Below are positions 18,572 to 26,257 of a stretch of 64,000 nt of DNA, one piece after another (positions within the stretch are counted from its first letter, which is position 1; every line of letters starts with the position of its first letter). The position numbers and the translations under genes were made by a program. The notes under the pieces were generated by a model that made no database searches, had not been told where the DNA came from, and saw nothing but the letters and a program-made list of their open reading frames with translations. This stretch comes from Corynebacterium afermentans subsp. afermentans. Lineage in GTDB: Bacteria > Actinomycetota > Actinomycetes > Mycobacteriales > Mycobacteriaceae. The stretch covers positions 806,001-870,000 of the forward strand of contig NZ_CP046606.1 in assembly GCF_030408355.1 (NCBI RefSeq), written 5' to 3'.

Positions 18572-20578
18572 ATGCGCATTCGACCCCTAGTACTTGGGCT
18601 TTTGAGCCTACTTCTTGCTGCAGTCATCGCGACTACTGGGTGGCTGCTGACAGCCCTGGTTGACTCCACCAAGCCCTTGTCCTTAGGGGTCGAATCAACC
18701 TTTAGTCTTGACTACGTCGAGCCTAAGACTTCACTCGCGGAGGAACTTGAGTCAGACTACGCACCGACGGTAATCCGTAACTCACTGGTTTCATTGGCCG
18801 AGCAGAACGGCTACTTCATCTACCGGCTGACTGGCACCGATGACGCAAGCGGGACTTCCCACGAGGTTTTCATCCCGCTGGAGCAAAATTATCCAGCACC
18901 GGAACGCATTCCCCGGCTCAACCGGCCGGATGCCTTGAGCCAAGCGGCCAGTGAGCTTGGGTCGCTGGATTACCACGGTGACTACGTCTTGGTTCCCAAA
19001 GCAACGGGTGGCAATGCGAACCACTTCTACGAATCGGCCAGGAATGACGGGCTCAGGCTAAGCGAAAAGACGCAGTTCCTTCACCTCATCCAATCGGTCG
19101 TATTCCGCCTGCCCGCGTTGGTGGCGATCCTGTTTCTATTTGTCGTTTCCCTTTTTGCCCTGGTATTTGTTCTTCGGGTTTCCGGTCTTAGATTGGCAGC
19201 GCTGCGCACAATAAATGGCGGGCACCGCAGTCAAAAAGGCAATTGGCGGCAATGGACCTTTGTCATCCTCCCGCACCTAGTTCTCATTGGCCTTGCGAGT
19301 ACATTCCTCGCCCGCCAAGGGAGCTATTCTTTTGCCCTCCTGTTCCTCAGGTTCTACGCCGCCGGGATAGGCTTGGCCCTGGCTACCACCGGTTTGGCCG
19401 TAGCCGTCACCGCCCCATTGTTGCGCCGCGCAGTAGCGCTGCTGGGGCAGCGTGCCCCCGCAGAGAAGGCGGCGGGAAAAGCGCTGAAAGTAATTTCGGT
19501 CTTTACCTGCGTGACCTTTGTAGCAGCGGGTCTTAGCTCGGCGGCTGCGCTCCGCTCCTACCAGCAGGAATCCGAGGCCCAACAGACCTGGAAATCTCTC
19601 GCGGAGTTTGGAGCCTTGCATTTTTCAGCCAACTTCGACGGCCCTGCTGGCCGCGTGGAAGAAGGCGAGCTCTTGCCGCCCAGTGTGCAGCAGAACTTCC
19701 GCGACTTCGCGCTCAGCTGGGAACGGGAGCACGGGGCTGTCCTCAGCCATACTTTGCCGAAAGAAGCTACCGGTGTGCCGGACTCCTGCCCCGTGGCACT
19801 TGCCAACCGCCAATGGCACGATCTGCAGGATTATCAGTTCCGTCCCGGAGACGACAACCACTCGGTCGACTATTCCGCAGCCCAAGAGCATTTCGCAGCT
19901 TCCGTGGATCTGTGGGCTCAGGAATCCGGCGACCTGCTCCTTAAATCTGCGCAAATTGGTCCGGTCAGTGCCGATCATGCGGTCGGATTCATTAGTGGAA
20001 CAATGTCGGGGGAACTGGTTCCCGGCGATTGTTTTTACGTGCTTGAAACGGACGATCTATCCGGCTTCGACGCAGACTTCCTAAGCTCCACAGCTTCGAG
20101 TAAAAATTTGCTCTTCGCGGATTTCTCGGAACTGGGTCCAGAACTTACCGCTGCCGGCCTCGAAGGCTACGTCTACCCGGTACGCGCCGCCGATCGCGGT
20201 CTGGCCGAACTAGTAGCCAGCACGGCGCTGTTCTGGCTGAGTATCCTGAGCGCCCTCGGAGCTTTGCTCGCCACGCTTGCGGCCTTGATAGTCCAGACGC
20301 GCATCCAGCTCCGAGTTCACCGTCGCCTCCTGGTACTCCTCCACAGCGCTGGGCAATCACCGGACAAAACGATGTGGCGACTATTCAAAAGCCAACTGGT
20401 CAGCCTGACAGTTGTCGTCATATTGTCCGTCCTGGCTCCGCTACTGCTTCCCAACCCGTTCCTCTACACCTTCACCGCGCTAAGCTGCCTTGTCTTAATC
20501 GTCTACCTCGGTTTTGTCCGTCTCAGTATTTCTCAGCACATGTCCGCCTCCCCTAGGAGTCACAATGTCATTGGCTAG
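18572..20578 (+). CDS. Bacteriocin-associated 7-TM protein (DUF1430)
   Basis: 668 residues with one N-terminal helix, a large outer domain, a block of helices near residues 170-300, a second outer region and C-terminal helices (about 540-650), as in the integral membrane partner of lactococcin-972 systems. It probably provides immunity and/or forms the transporter with the next gene. Its start lies 5 bases after the bacteriocin stop with no own ribosome site, so translation is likely coupled. Codon use is less GC-biased than in the core genes, which suggests transfer. Confidence 0.83.
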   Translation: MRIRPLVLGLLSLLLAAVIATTGWLLTALVDSTKPLSLGVESTFSLDYVEPKTSLAEELESDYAPTVIRNSLVSLAEQNGYFIYRLTGTDDASGTSHEVFIPLEQNYPAPERIPRLNRPDALSQAASELGSLDYHGDYVLVPKATGGNANHFYESARNDGLRLSEKTQFLHLIQSVVFRLPALVAILFLFVVSLFALVFVLRVSGLRLAALRTINGGHRSQKGNWRQWTFVILPHLVLIGLASTFLARQGSYSFALLFLRFYAAGIGLALATTGLAVAVTAPLLRRAVALLGQRAPAEKAAGKALKVISVFTCVTFVAAGLSSAAALRSYQQESEAQQTWKSLAEFGALHFSANFDGPAGRVEEGELLPPSVQQNFRDFALSWEREHGAVLSHTLPKEATGVPDSCPVALANRQWHDLQDYQFRPGDDNHSVDYSAAQEHFAASVDLWAQESGDLLLKSAQIGPVSADHAVGFISGTMSGELVPGDCFYVLETDDLSGFDADFLSSTASSKNLLFADFSELGPELTAAGLEGYVYPVRAADRGLAELVASTALFWLSILSALGALLATLAALIVQTRIQLRVHRRLLVLLHSAGQSPDKTMWRLFKSQLVSLTVVVILSVLAPLLLPNPFLYTFTALSCLVLIVYLGFVRLSISQHMSASPRSHNVIG

Positions 20579-21299
20579 CCCCAGTCAGTCCCCCACTCTG
20601 CCGCCGGAGATTTCCACCTCTCATCTCTGTCTCGCCGCGGAGTCGACTTTTTCTGTGGGGCGCAGCACGCGGATGGTGAAGAAGTCCCTCGTGGAAAATG
20701 CAACGTTTTCCCTACCCGGGCCAGGCTTTGTCGCCATCTGTGGAGCCAGCGGTTCCGGAAAGACTTTGCTGCTCAACACCTTGGCCGGGCTCCTGCCGCC
20801 GGCGGACGGCCTCCTCCGGATAGACGGTGAGAATGCCTCCGCGTGGAGGATGAAGCGGAGGCGGAGGTTCTGGCGAGAACGCGCAGCGATAATCCACCAA
20901 GACCACGGAATCATTCCCGAACTAAGCTGCGAAGATAACCTCACCCTCGGGCTATCCAGGAAGCAATACTCCAAAGAAGAATTGCTGCACTCCCTCGGCG
21001 AAGTCGGTCTTGATGTCCCCTTCGACGGGCCGGCAGCTATTCTCAGCGGAGGCGAGCAGCAGCGGCTGGCGATCGCCCGAGCCCTGCTCCGCGGCGCGGC
21101 TTATGTGTTCGCTGACGAGCCGACCGCCTCCCTCGACCCCACTAACCGCGACCAAGTTATCGCGCTCCTGCGGCGAGCTGCGGACGGGGGCGCACTCGTT
21201 CTGGCCGCCACGCACGATGCCGCAGTTATTGCTGCTGCTGACAGCACCTTGCGCATCAATGATCGCCAGGTCACAGTCTCCGGCTCTGCGCGGGATTAA
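20565..21299 (+). CDS. ABC transporter ATP-binding protein of the bacteriocin locus
   Basis: 244 residues from ATG 20565 (AGGAG just upstream), overlapping the previous gene by 14 bases. Walker A is CGASGSGKTLLLN, the signature ILSGGEQQRLAIARALLRG, Walker B YVFADEPTASLD. It resembles LolD/MacB-type ATPases and the lactococcin-972 export ATPase group. With the DUF1430 protein it should export the bacteriocin or remove it from the producer's membrane. Confidence 0.88.
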   Translation: MSLASPSQSPTLPPEISTSHLCLAAESTFSVGRSTRMVKKSLVENATFSLPGPGFVAICGASGSGKTLLLNTLAGLLPPADGLLRIDGENASAWRMKRRRRFWRERAAIIHQDHGIIPELSCEDNLTLGLSRKQYSKEELLHSLGEVGLDVPFDGPAAILSGGEQQRLAIARALLRGAAYVFADEPTASLDPTNRDQVIALLRRAADGGALVLAATHDAAVIAAADSTLRINDRQVTVSGSARD

Positions 21300-21399
21300 A
21301 TCGCGATGCCCGCGGCCTTGGCCACCTTCCGGTACCCGGCCGCATGGTCCGCGACGCTGGCGTGGGCGTTGAGTCCGCTGGGGTTGTCGAGCACGGGCC
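21296..21399 (-). pseudogene. C-terminal fragment of an unidentified gene
   Basis: About 33 codons on the minus strand end in a stop that overlaps the ABC gene stop; they read ...NPSGLNAHASVADHAAGYRK... The frame is cut at 21400 by the end of an IS3-type element. I do not recognise the protein. Confidence 0.4.
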
Positions 21400-21570
21400 T
21401 GACCCCCGGAAAGTAGACACGTCGGGGGTTAGCTATGCTGCTTGGGTCAGCGTAGCTGATGTGAGTGCTTCGAAGTCATTGGGGGCTAGAACGTTGCACC
21501 AGGAGTGCCGTCTGCGGGTGTTGTAGCGCATGCACCACCGGAAGACTTCTTGGCGACTGATGTCGAAGTG
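21400..21570 (-). mobile_element. IS3-family remnant (transposase 3' end and terminal repeat)
   Basis: The minus strand encodes the C-terminus of an IS3-type integrase-core transposase: QEVFRWCMRYNTRRRHSWCN, then VLAPNDFE and a stop. Outside it, at 21400-21420, lies TGACCCCCGGAAAGTAGACA, the type of terminal repeat seen in IS3 elements. The rest of the IS is missing and the right side joins a truncated DUF262/HNH gene at about 21565. Confidence 0.72.
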
Positions 21571-22186
21571 GTCGAATTTCGTGCGCGGTGAACCCGCCCG
21601 CCAGGAGGTGCTTGAAGTCGCCCTCGACTGGATCGCTCAGCGTGACGGCGTGAGTATCGACAACTACATGGCTAAGCACCGCGATGACGACGACTGCAAT
21701 GAACTGCAGACGTACTTCACCACCGTCATCGACTGGGCCGCAAGCGTGTTCAAGATGACGGACAGTTCCATGCGTGGAATCGCATGGAACAAGCTCTATG
21801 AGCAGTACGGCGACAAGGGCTACGACGCAACAGAGATGACCGCCGAAGCACGCGAGTTGCTTTCCGACTCGCAGGTTCAGTCGAAGAAGGGTATCTACGA
21901 GTACCTTCTCGGCGGCAAGAAAGAGACGCGGCTGCTTAGCGTGCGTGTCTTCACTGAGGCCGTCAAAAAGCGCGTGTACAAGCGCCAGACAGACGCCGCC
22001 GAGAAGAACGGTGTCTCGAACTGCTCGTATTGCGCCCTCGGTCACGAGGGGGGCAAGGCGAAGATCTGGCCGCTCAAGGATATGGACGCCGATCACGTCG
22101 CCGCCTGGTCGAAGGGCGGCAAGACCGAGGAAAGCAACTGCGAGCTGCTCTGCAAGTCCCACAACCGTGCCAAAGGTAACGCATAG
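21560..22186 (+). pseudogene. 5'-truncated DUF262/HNH (GmrSD-like) nuclease
   Basis: From about 21570 the frame reads FVRGEPARQEVLEVALDWI...YFTTVIDWAASVFK..., then GIYEYLLGGKKETRLLSVRVF, then an HNH motif CSYCALGHEGG...DADHVAAWSKGGKTEESN...LCKSHNRAKGN. That is the C-terminal half of DUF262/DUF1524-type proteins related to type IV restriction enzymes that attack modified phage DNA. The N-terminal DUF262 nucleotide-binding part was lost where the IS3 remnant joins. An in-frame ATG at 21560 could still give a 208-residue HNH product. Confidence 0.72.
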
Positions 22187-22202
22187 GAGCAGGTGACTAA
22201 CC

Positions 22203-22775
22203 ATGCTCATCGGTTACGCCCGCGTTTCCACCTCGAAGCAGGGGCAGTCACTCGACACCCAGCGCGACGCCCTGATCGACGCTGGTTGCGACCCTCAGCA
22301 CATCTACTCAGACACCATCTCCGGCACGAAATGGCAACGGCCTGGCCTCGATGACGCGCTGGCGTACATGCGCCCCGACGACACGCTCGTTGTCACACGC
22401 TTGGACAGGCTCGGCCGCAGCCTCGCGGACACCGTGAACACCATCGCTGACCTCGCCGAGCGCGACATCAACGTCAAGGTGTTGGAGCCAGCGCTGGACA
22501 CGTCGAAGCCCACCGACAAGGTGGTCATCAACGTCATGGCAAGTCTTGCCGAGTGGGAGCGTGACCTGCTTGTCCAGCGCACCCGTGAAGGCGTGGCGCA
22601 CGCCCGCGCACAGGGCAGGGTCGCCGGCCCGAAGCCGAAGCTCAGCGCTGAGCAGGCCCAGATCGCTAAGGAGCTTATCGAGGGCGGCAAGTCCCTCAGC
22701 GCAGTAGGCAGGACATTCAACGTCTCGCGGCCGACGATCTATCGCGCTCTCAAGCGCATCGAAGCCGACGCTTAA
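22203..22775 (+). CDS. Small serine recombinase (resolvase/invertase family)
   Basis: 190 residues, full length for the Tn3 resolvase / Hin-Pin family. YARVSTSKQGQSLDTQ carries the catalytic Ser; DTLVVTRLDRLGRSLADT and ASLAEWERDLLVQRT are conserved; a C-terminal HTH (SLSAVGRTFNVSRPTIYRAL) binds DNA. It could resolve multimers of the mobile element or invert a segment. A perfect 13-bp inverted repeat lies 10 bases after its stop. No transposase accompanies it. Confidence 0.9.
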   Translation: MLIGYARVSTSKQGQSLDTQRDALIDAGCDPQHIYSDTISGTKWQRPGLDDALAYMRPDDTLVVTRLDRLGRSLADTVNTIADLAERDINVKVLEPALDTSKPTDKVVINVMASLAEWERDLLVQRTREGVAHARAQGRVAGPKPKLSAEQAQIAKELIEGGKSLSAVGRTFNVSRPTIYRALKRIEADA

Positions 22776-22784
22776 TCACAGGCT

Positions 22785-22838
22785 GCGTCGCTAGCGCCCG
22801 CACCCGGCAAGCGAAGCATCGGGCTGCGCTAGCGACGC
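22785..22838. repeat. Perfect 13-bp inverted repeat after the resolvase gene
   Basis: GCGTCGCTAGCGC (22785-22797) and GCGCTAGCGACGC (22826-22838) flank 28 bases. No T run follows. It is a candidate recombination (res/inversion) site for the neighbouring resolvase, or a terminator hairpin. Confidence 0.55.
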
Positions 22839-22895
22839 TCGGCGCAGATAGGCACTGCACTGCTGGGATACGCCTGCGACCGGCAGAGCCGGGCC

Positions 22896-22928
22896 GAATA
22901 CGGGATTGACCACGTACACCCCGTATTC
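22896..22928. promoter_or_regulatory. Inverted repeat in the DUF4192 promoter region
   Basis: GAATACGGG (22896-22904) and CCCGTATTC (22920-22928) form a perfect 9-bp inverted repeat just upstream of the AAAGGAG of the next gene. It is a likely operator or leader hairpin. Confidence 0.45.
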
Positions 22929-22946
22929 GTGCAAAGGAGCACTGCA

Positions 22947-23972
22947 ATGTCCACTCATTCCCACACGCTTGCATCCCACGGCGAGATCCTCGCGAACCTC
23001 CCCGGCATCCTCGGGTTCTACCCGAACAACTCGCTGATCCTCGCGTTCTTCGTCGACGACGAGGGCGTCGACACCGTTCGCCTCGGCCCGGTCGCACGGT
23101 TCGACCTGGACGAGGCCGTGGAGAAGCTCACCGAGAGCCGCGAGCGGTTCGCAGCGTGGGTCCACCACCTCGAACTCGACGCTGTTATCGCGTACATGAT
23201 CAGCGATGACATTGCGCAACCGATCTTCGACGAAACCGCCACGTATCTCACCAGCGGGGCAGTGCACCTACCGCCGCTGCTCGGGGTGGTGCAGGTGCCC
23301 GAGATCGTCACCGGGGCTGCCTGGTGGTCTGTGTACCAGCATCCGCTCATCGACGAGCCGCGCCACGGCGTTGTCGGCGAGGTCGCCGCATCGGCGGCGC
23401 TTAAGCAGATGCTAGAGCACACCGGCGAGCTGCCGGAGCCGAGCAAAGACGACATCGAGGCACGGTTGAACAGCACCGATCACGGCATCGACGCTGCCGA
23501 GCACGCGGACATCATCGAAGACGCGCTGGCGTATATCCCGCCGATGTTCTCCGACATGCTGCAGCGTGAATACGAGCAGGCGGCGGCAGGGATCACCCAG
23601 CCGAGCACTCGCGCTGTTCGATCTGCGCTGAAATGCTTCACCACGCCGCGCTTGCGGGATACGCTGCTTGCCGCGCTGCTCGATGAACCGCAGGCGGGCC
23701 TTGCGTTCATAGAGAAGGTTATGCGCGCTGTCCCGACCAGCTGGCCGGGGATGCGTGCGCAGCTCACCGCCACCGTTGCCGTGCTCGCCCACGCCACAGG
23801 CCAGCCGGGGCTAGCTGGCGTGGCTGCGCAGCGAGCCACCGAGATCGGGCCAGACGAGAACTTCCCGTCGTTGGTCGCGAAGCTGACCGACATCGGCCAA
23901 GGCGAGCGGATGGTCGAGCTTGTCCGCGAAGGCGCCGAGAAGACCCGCACGATCTTGTTTGCGGCCGAGTAG
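22947..23972 (+). CDS. DUF4192 domain protein
   Basis: 341 residues from ATG 22947 (AAAGGAG 7 bases upstream). The start GEILANLPGILGFYPNNSLILAFF is the hallmark of DUF4192. The family is restricted to actinobacteria, is common on plasmids and integrated elements, and has no established role. It appears to open a plasmid-like module with the small gene and SSB downstream, and a good terminator follows directly. Confidence 0.85.
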   Translation: MSTHSHTLASHGEILANLPGILGFYPNNSLILAFFVDDEGVDTVRLGPVARFDLDEAVEKLTESRERFAAWVHHLELDAVIAYMISDDIAQPIFDETATYLTSGAVHLPPLLGVVQVPEIVTGAAWWSVYQHPLIDEPRHGVVGEVAASAALKQMLEHTGELPEPSKDDIEARLNSTDHGIDAAEHADIIEDALAYIPPMFSDMLQREYEQAAAGITQPSTRAVRSALKCFTTPRLRDTLLAALLDEPQAGLAFIEKVMRAVPTSWPGMRAQLTATVAVLAHATGQPGLAGVAAQRATEIGPDENFPSLVAKLTDIGQGERMVELVREGAEKTRTILFAAE

Positions 23973-23980
23973 CACCACAC

Positions 23981-24015
23981 ACCCCGTTGCAGCGATGCAA
24001 CGGGGTTTCTTTTTC
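23981..24015 (+). terminator. Terminator after DUF4192
   Basis: Perfect 11-bp stem ACCCCGTTGCA (23981-23991) / TGCAACGGGGT (23996-24006), loop GCGA, then a T-rich tail. Confidence 0.9.
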
Positions 24016-24131
24016 TCGCGGGGCCGTGGCCTGCAGAGATGCACACCTAGCGGGGCGGGGGAGAACCCCCTAGACAGCAGAGCTGTCTCCAACAGACGGA
24101 TTGACCATCAATCCGAACAAGGAGGCACGTG

Positions 24132-24275
24132 ATGCGCGACATCACCCACACCGACCTGGAACTGCTCTACCAGCTCGCCGACGGCGTCGACGGCGAGGAC
24201 GCCGATCCGGGCGCAGCGCAAGAACTGCGCGACCTAGAGGCGGCAGGCACACCGCTGCCTTGGGCAGTGCTGTAA
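24132..24275 (+). CDS. Small acidic protein, 47 residues
   Basis: A short frame starting MRDITHTDLELLYQLADGVD, Asp/Glu rich, ending PLPWAVL. It has a near-perfect ribosome site (AAGGAGG) and lies 91 bases before ssb. Function unknown; size and acidity would fit a DNA-mimic or an accessory protein of the mobile element, but nothing shows this. Confidence 0.55.
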   Translation: MRDITHTDLELLYQLADGVDGEDADPGAAQELRDLEAAGTPLPWAVL

Positions 24276-24366
24276 CGACAGCGCAACCACCCCGCAGCAG
24301 CAAAGCAGCTGCTTCAACACCCAAATTGCACGGCAATTCACACCCACTCACGTAAGGAGAACCATC

Positions 24367-24792
24367 GTGTCCAACCCCTTCAACAACGGCACCATCGTCG
24401 GCAACGCAGCTCGCGCACCGAAGCTGTTCGAGCACGCAAACGGCGGTGCGACGGTGAAGCTCAGCGTCTATGCGCGCAACACCTTCAAGAACAAGACCAC
24501 CGGCAAGGTGGAAAGCGAGATCGTGGAGCTGACCGGCTACGTCCAGGATGCCGCGAACCCTGGCGTGTTCGGCTGCATCGGCTCCGGCGACCGCGTCGCG
24601 GTGAGCTACTCGCTGAAAACCGACGTCTACACCGACAAGGACGGTGTGAAGCACTACCCGCTGGTCGCACGCATCGACACGGTGCAGCTGATCGATTCCA
24701 AGAAGGAGTCCGCTGCTCGCGCTGCCCGTCGTGGAGGCGAGGCGGCGACCGCCGCCCTGGCTGGCGCTGAGGGCGAAGAAGTACCGTTCTAA
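24367..24792 (+). CDS. Single-stranded DNA-binding protein (element-encoded)
   Basis: 141 residues from GTG 24367 with AAGGAG upstream. An OB-fold core (MSNPFNNGTIVGNAARAPKL...KLSVYARNTFKNK) is followed by a short Ala-rich linker and the acidic tip EGEEVPF, the SSB tail that recruits partner proteins. It is divergent from chromosomal SSB and shorter. Mobile-element SSBs protect single strands during conjugal transfer or replication, which fits the mobilization gene nearby. A terminator follows. Confidence 0.78.
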   Translation: MSNPFNNGTIVGNAARAPKLFEHANGGATVKLSVYARNTFKNKTTGKVESEIVELTGYVQDAANPGVFGCIGSGDRVAVSYSLKTDVYTDKDGVKHYPLVARIDTVQLIDSKKESAARAARRGGEAATAALAGAEGEEVPF

Positions 24793-24800
24793 CGACGACA

Positions 24801-24833
24801 CCCCGCAGGGAAACCTGCGGGGTTATTTTTTTT
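24801..24833 (+). terminator. Terminator of the SSB gene
   Basis: Perfect 9-bp stem CCCCGCAGG (24801-24809) / CCTGCGGGG (24814-24822) and a long T run. Confidence 0.93.
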
Positions 24834-24952
24834 CAACTATTTCACGGTGTTGATCCAGCTCTTTCACGGCCTTACCCAACTGAACACAAACATTCATGCT
24901 TAGATGAGTACGTCATTGCTTCTCACTATCTTCTCTGAAAGGAAGATGTATC

Positions 24953-25573
24953 GTGCCTGATGCTCGCGAACTCACTCGGATGCTGAAAGACTTCCAGGAA
25001 CTCATCCCAGCCGTAGTAGGCGCCATCGTCGCCCTTGCAACCGCGATCGGCCTTCTCGTCCCAAGCCTCGAAGGCGGCTCCAGCAACATCGGCGGTGCCG
25101 ATAACGGCGGCACGACTAACTCGCAGGGTGGTTACTCGAAGCCGGGTGCTGCAGGGGTGAAGTACCTGACGGACAATCCCACTAGCTTCCACGATAGGAA
25201 GATTAAGTCGGGGATGGGGGTGACCGTGAACGGCAAGGAATACGAGAAGTCAATACTCTCCACTGACGGTGAAGGCGGCGGTCGAGTCACTTTCAAGAAG
25301 TATCACGTGGCAGACACCGCGAGAACTCTGAATCTCAAGGCGGCTTGGGTTGATACGATCCCGAACTCAGGTGGAACCGGCAAGGTTACGGTCGAGCGAG
25401 ACGGGCAACTCCTTGGCACGTTTACTGTCCCGGCCGGTCAGGTCGTTGAGCGTACTCTCGATGTCCGAGGCGGAGGCCGCGTTACCGTCTACCTCACGGC
25501 TCACGACCCCAAGGACGACCAGAAGCGAGTTCCTTCAAGCGGTCTTGCAGTCCTCACCCCGGTTGTGAAGTAA
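24953..25573 (+). CDS. Single-pass membrane protein with beta-sandwich-like outer domain
   Basis: 206 residues from GTG 24953 (GAAAGGAAG upstream). A charged start is followed by one membrane helix (LIPAVVGAIVALATAIGLLV), a Gly/Asn/Ser linker and a domain of about 130 residues (VTVNGKEYEKSI ... RTLNLKAAWVDT ... GKVTVERDGQLLGTF ... LDVRGGGRVTVYLTA). The strand pattern resembles NPCBM-type carbohydrate-binding modules (weak, by eye). It is a single-gene unit with its own terminator. Codon use fits the flanking module. Confidence 0.65.
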   Translation: MPDARELTRMLKDFQELIPAVVGAIVALATAIGLLVPSLEGGSSNIGGADNGGTTNSQGGYSKPGAAGVKYLTDNPTSFHDRKIKSGMGVTVNGKEYEKSILSTDGEGGGRVTFKKYHVADTARTLNLKAAWVDTIPNSGGTGKVTVERDGQLLGTFTVPAGQVVERTLDVRGGGRVTVYLTAHDPKDDQKRVPSSGLAVLTPVVK

Positions 25574-25610
25574 CGACTGACAACAACAGACCAGTTCAGG
25601 TCGCACAAGC

Positions 25611-25643
25611 AAAGCGCTGGGAGCAACACCCAGCGCTTTCTCT
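25611..25643 (+). terminator. Terminator after the membrane protein gene
   Basis: Perfect 11-bp stem AAAGCGCTGGG (25611-25621) / CCCAGCGCTTT (25629-25639) followed by CTCT. Confidence 0.85.
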
Positions 25644-26257
25644 ATGTCTATGCCAGGTCAAAGTCGTCGTACGGACGTCGCGGGGGGAGTAGCGGTGGTG
25701 CAGCTCTAGGTGCGCTGACATTTCACGGTGCATTTCACGCGCCAATGTGCTGCACATCATCCGTGCTGTTTCGTTGTGCGGTTCAGTGGCACATTGACTG
25801 CCTCTTCTGCTGCACAATTCACTGCGCTGCGTAATGTCTGCGACATTTCATTAACACGTTGATTGCACTGTGTATTGGGCAGCCATTTCATCGACACGTT
25901 TACTGCGCAATCAAATGCCCTGTCACTTTAATGACATGTGAATTGGGCAGTGAAGTGGTTTGTCATCCTATTGACACCTTTACTGCGCAACAGGATGACA
26001 ACGACATTCTGCAGGTCTGTGTGCTGGCATGTTTGCTGTGCAGCACATGCGCCGTCGTACACACCGACGCGCTGCGCACTATCTCCGCCACTTAACAGGC
26101 CAATCCGCTGCACACTGTAGTGACACTTGGCCCTGCTTAGCCGAGATTTCTTGGATTTTCGCTGAATCTCAGCGGTTTTCGTACCGCCGATGACCGACGA
26201 CGCCGACGGCACCCTGTTAGGCCCGCAGAAGGCCATACAGGGCAGGGGAGAGCAGCG
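25644..26257. repeat. Gene-free stretch with dispersed inverted repeats
   Basis: No gene is supported. It contains inverted repeats such as TTGTCATCCT / AGGATGACAA (25960-25969 / 25992-26001) and AATGTC-tgc-GACATT. A loosely periodic pattern recurs in which a CATT/CACT word is followed by ...ACACGTTTACTGCGCAA-like words, with TGCGCAA or TGCACAA repeated several times. It lies downstream of the mobilization gene and could be an origin or a binding array. Confidence 0.5.

Noticed and set aside
22776..22946. Riboswitch before the DUF4192 gene
   Set aside because: Only two simple perfect inverted repeats are present; no conserved riboswitch core is recognisable.
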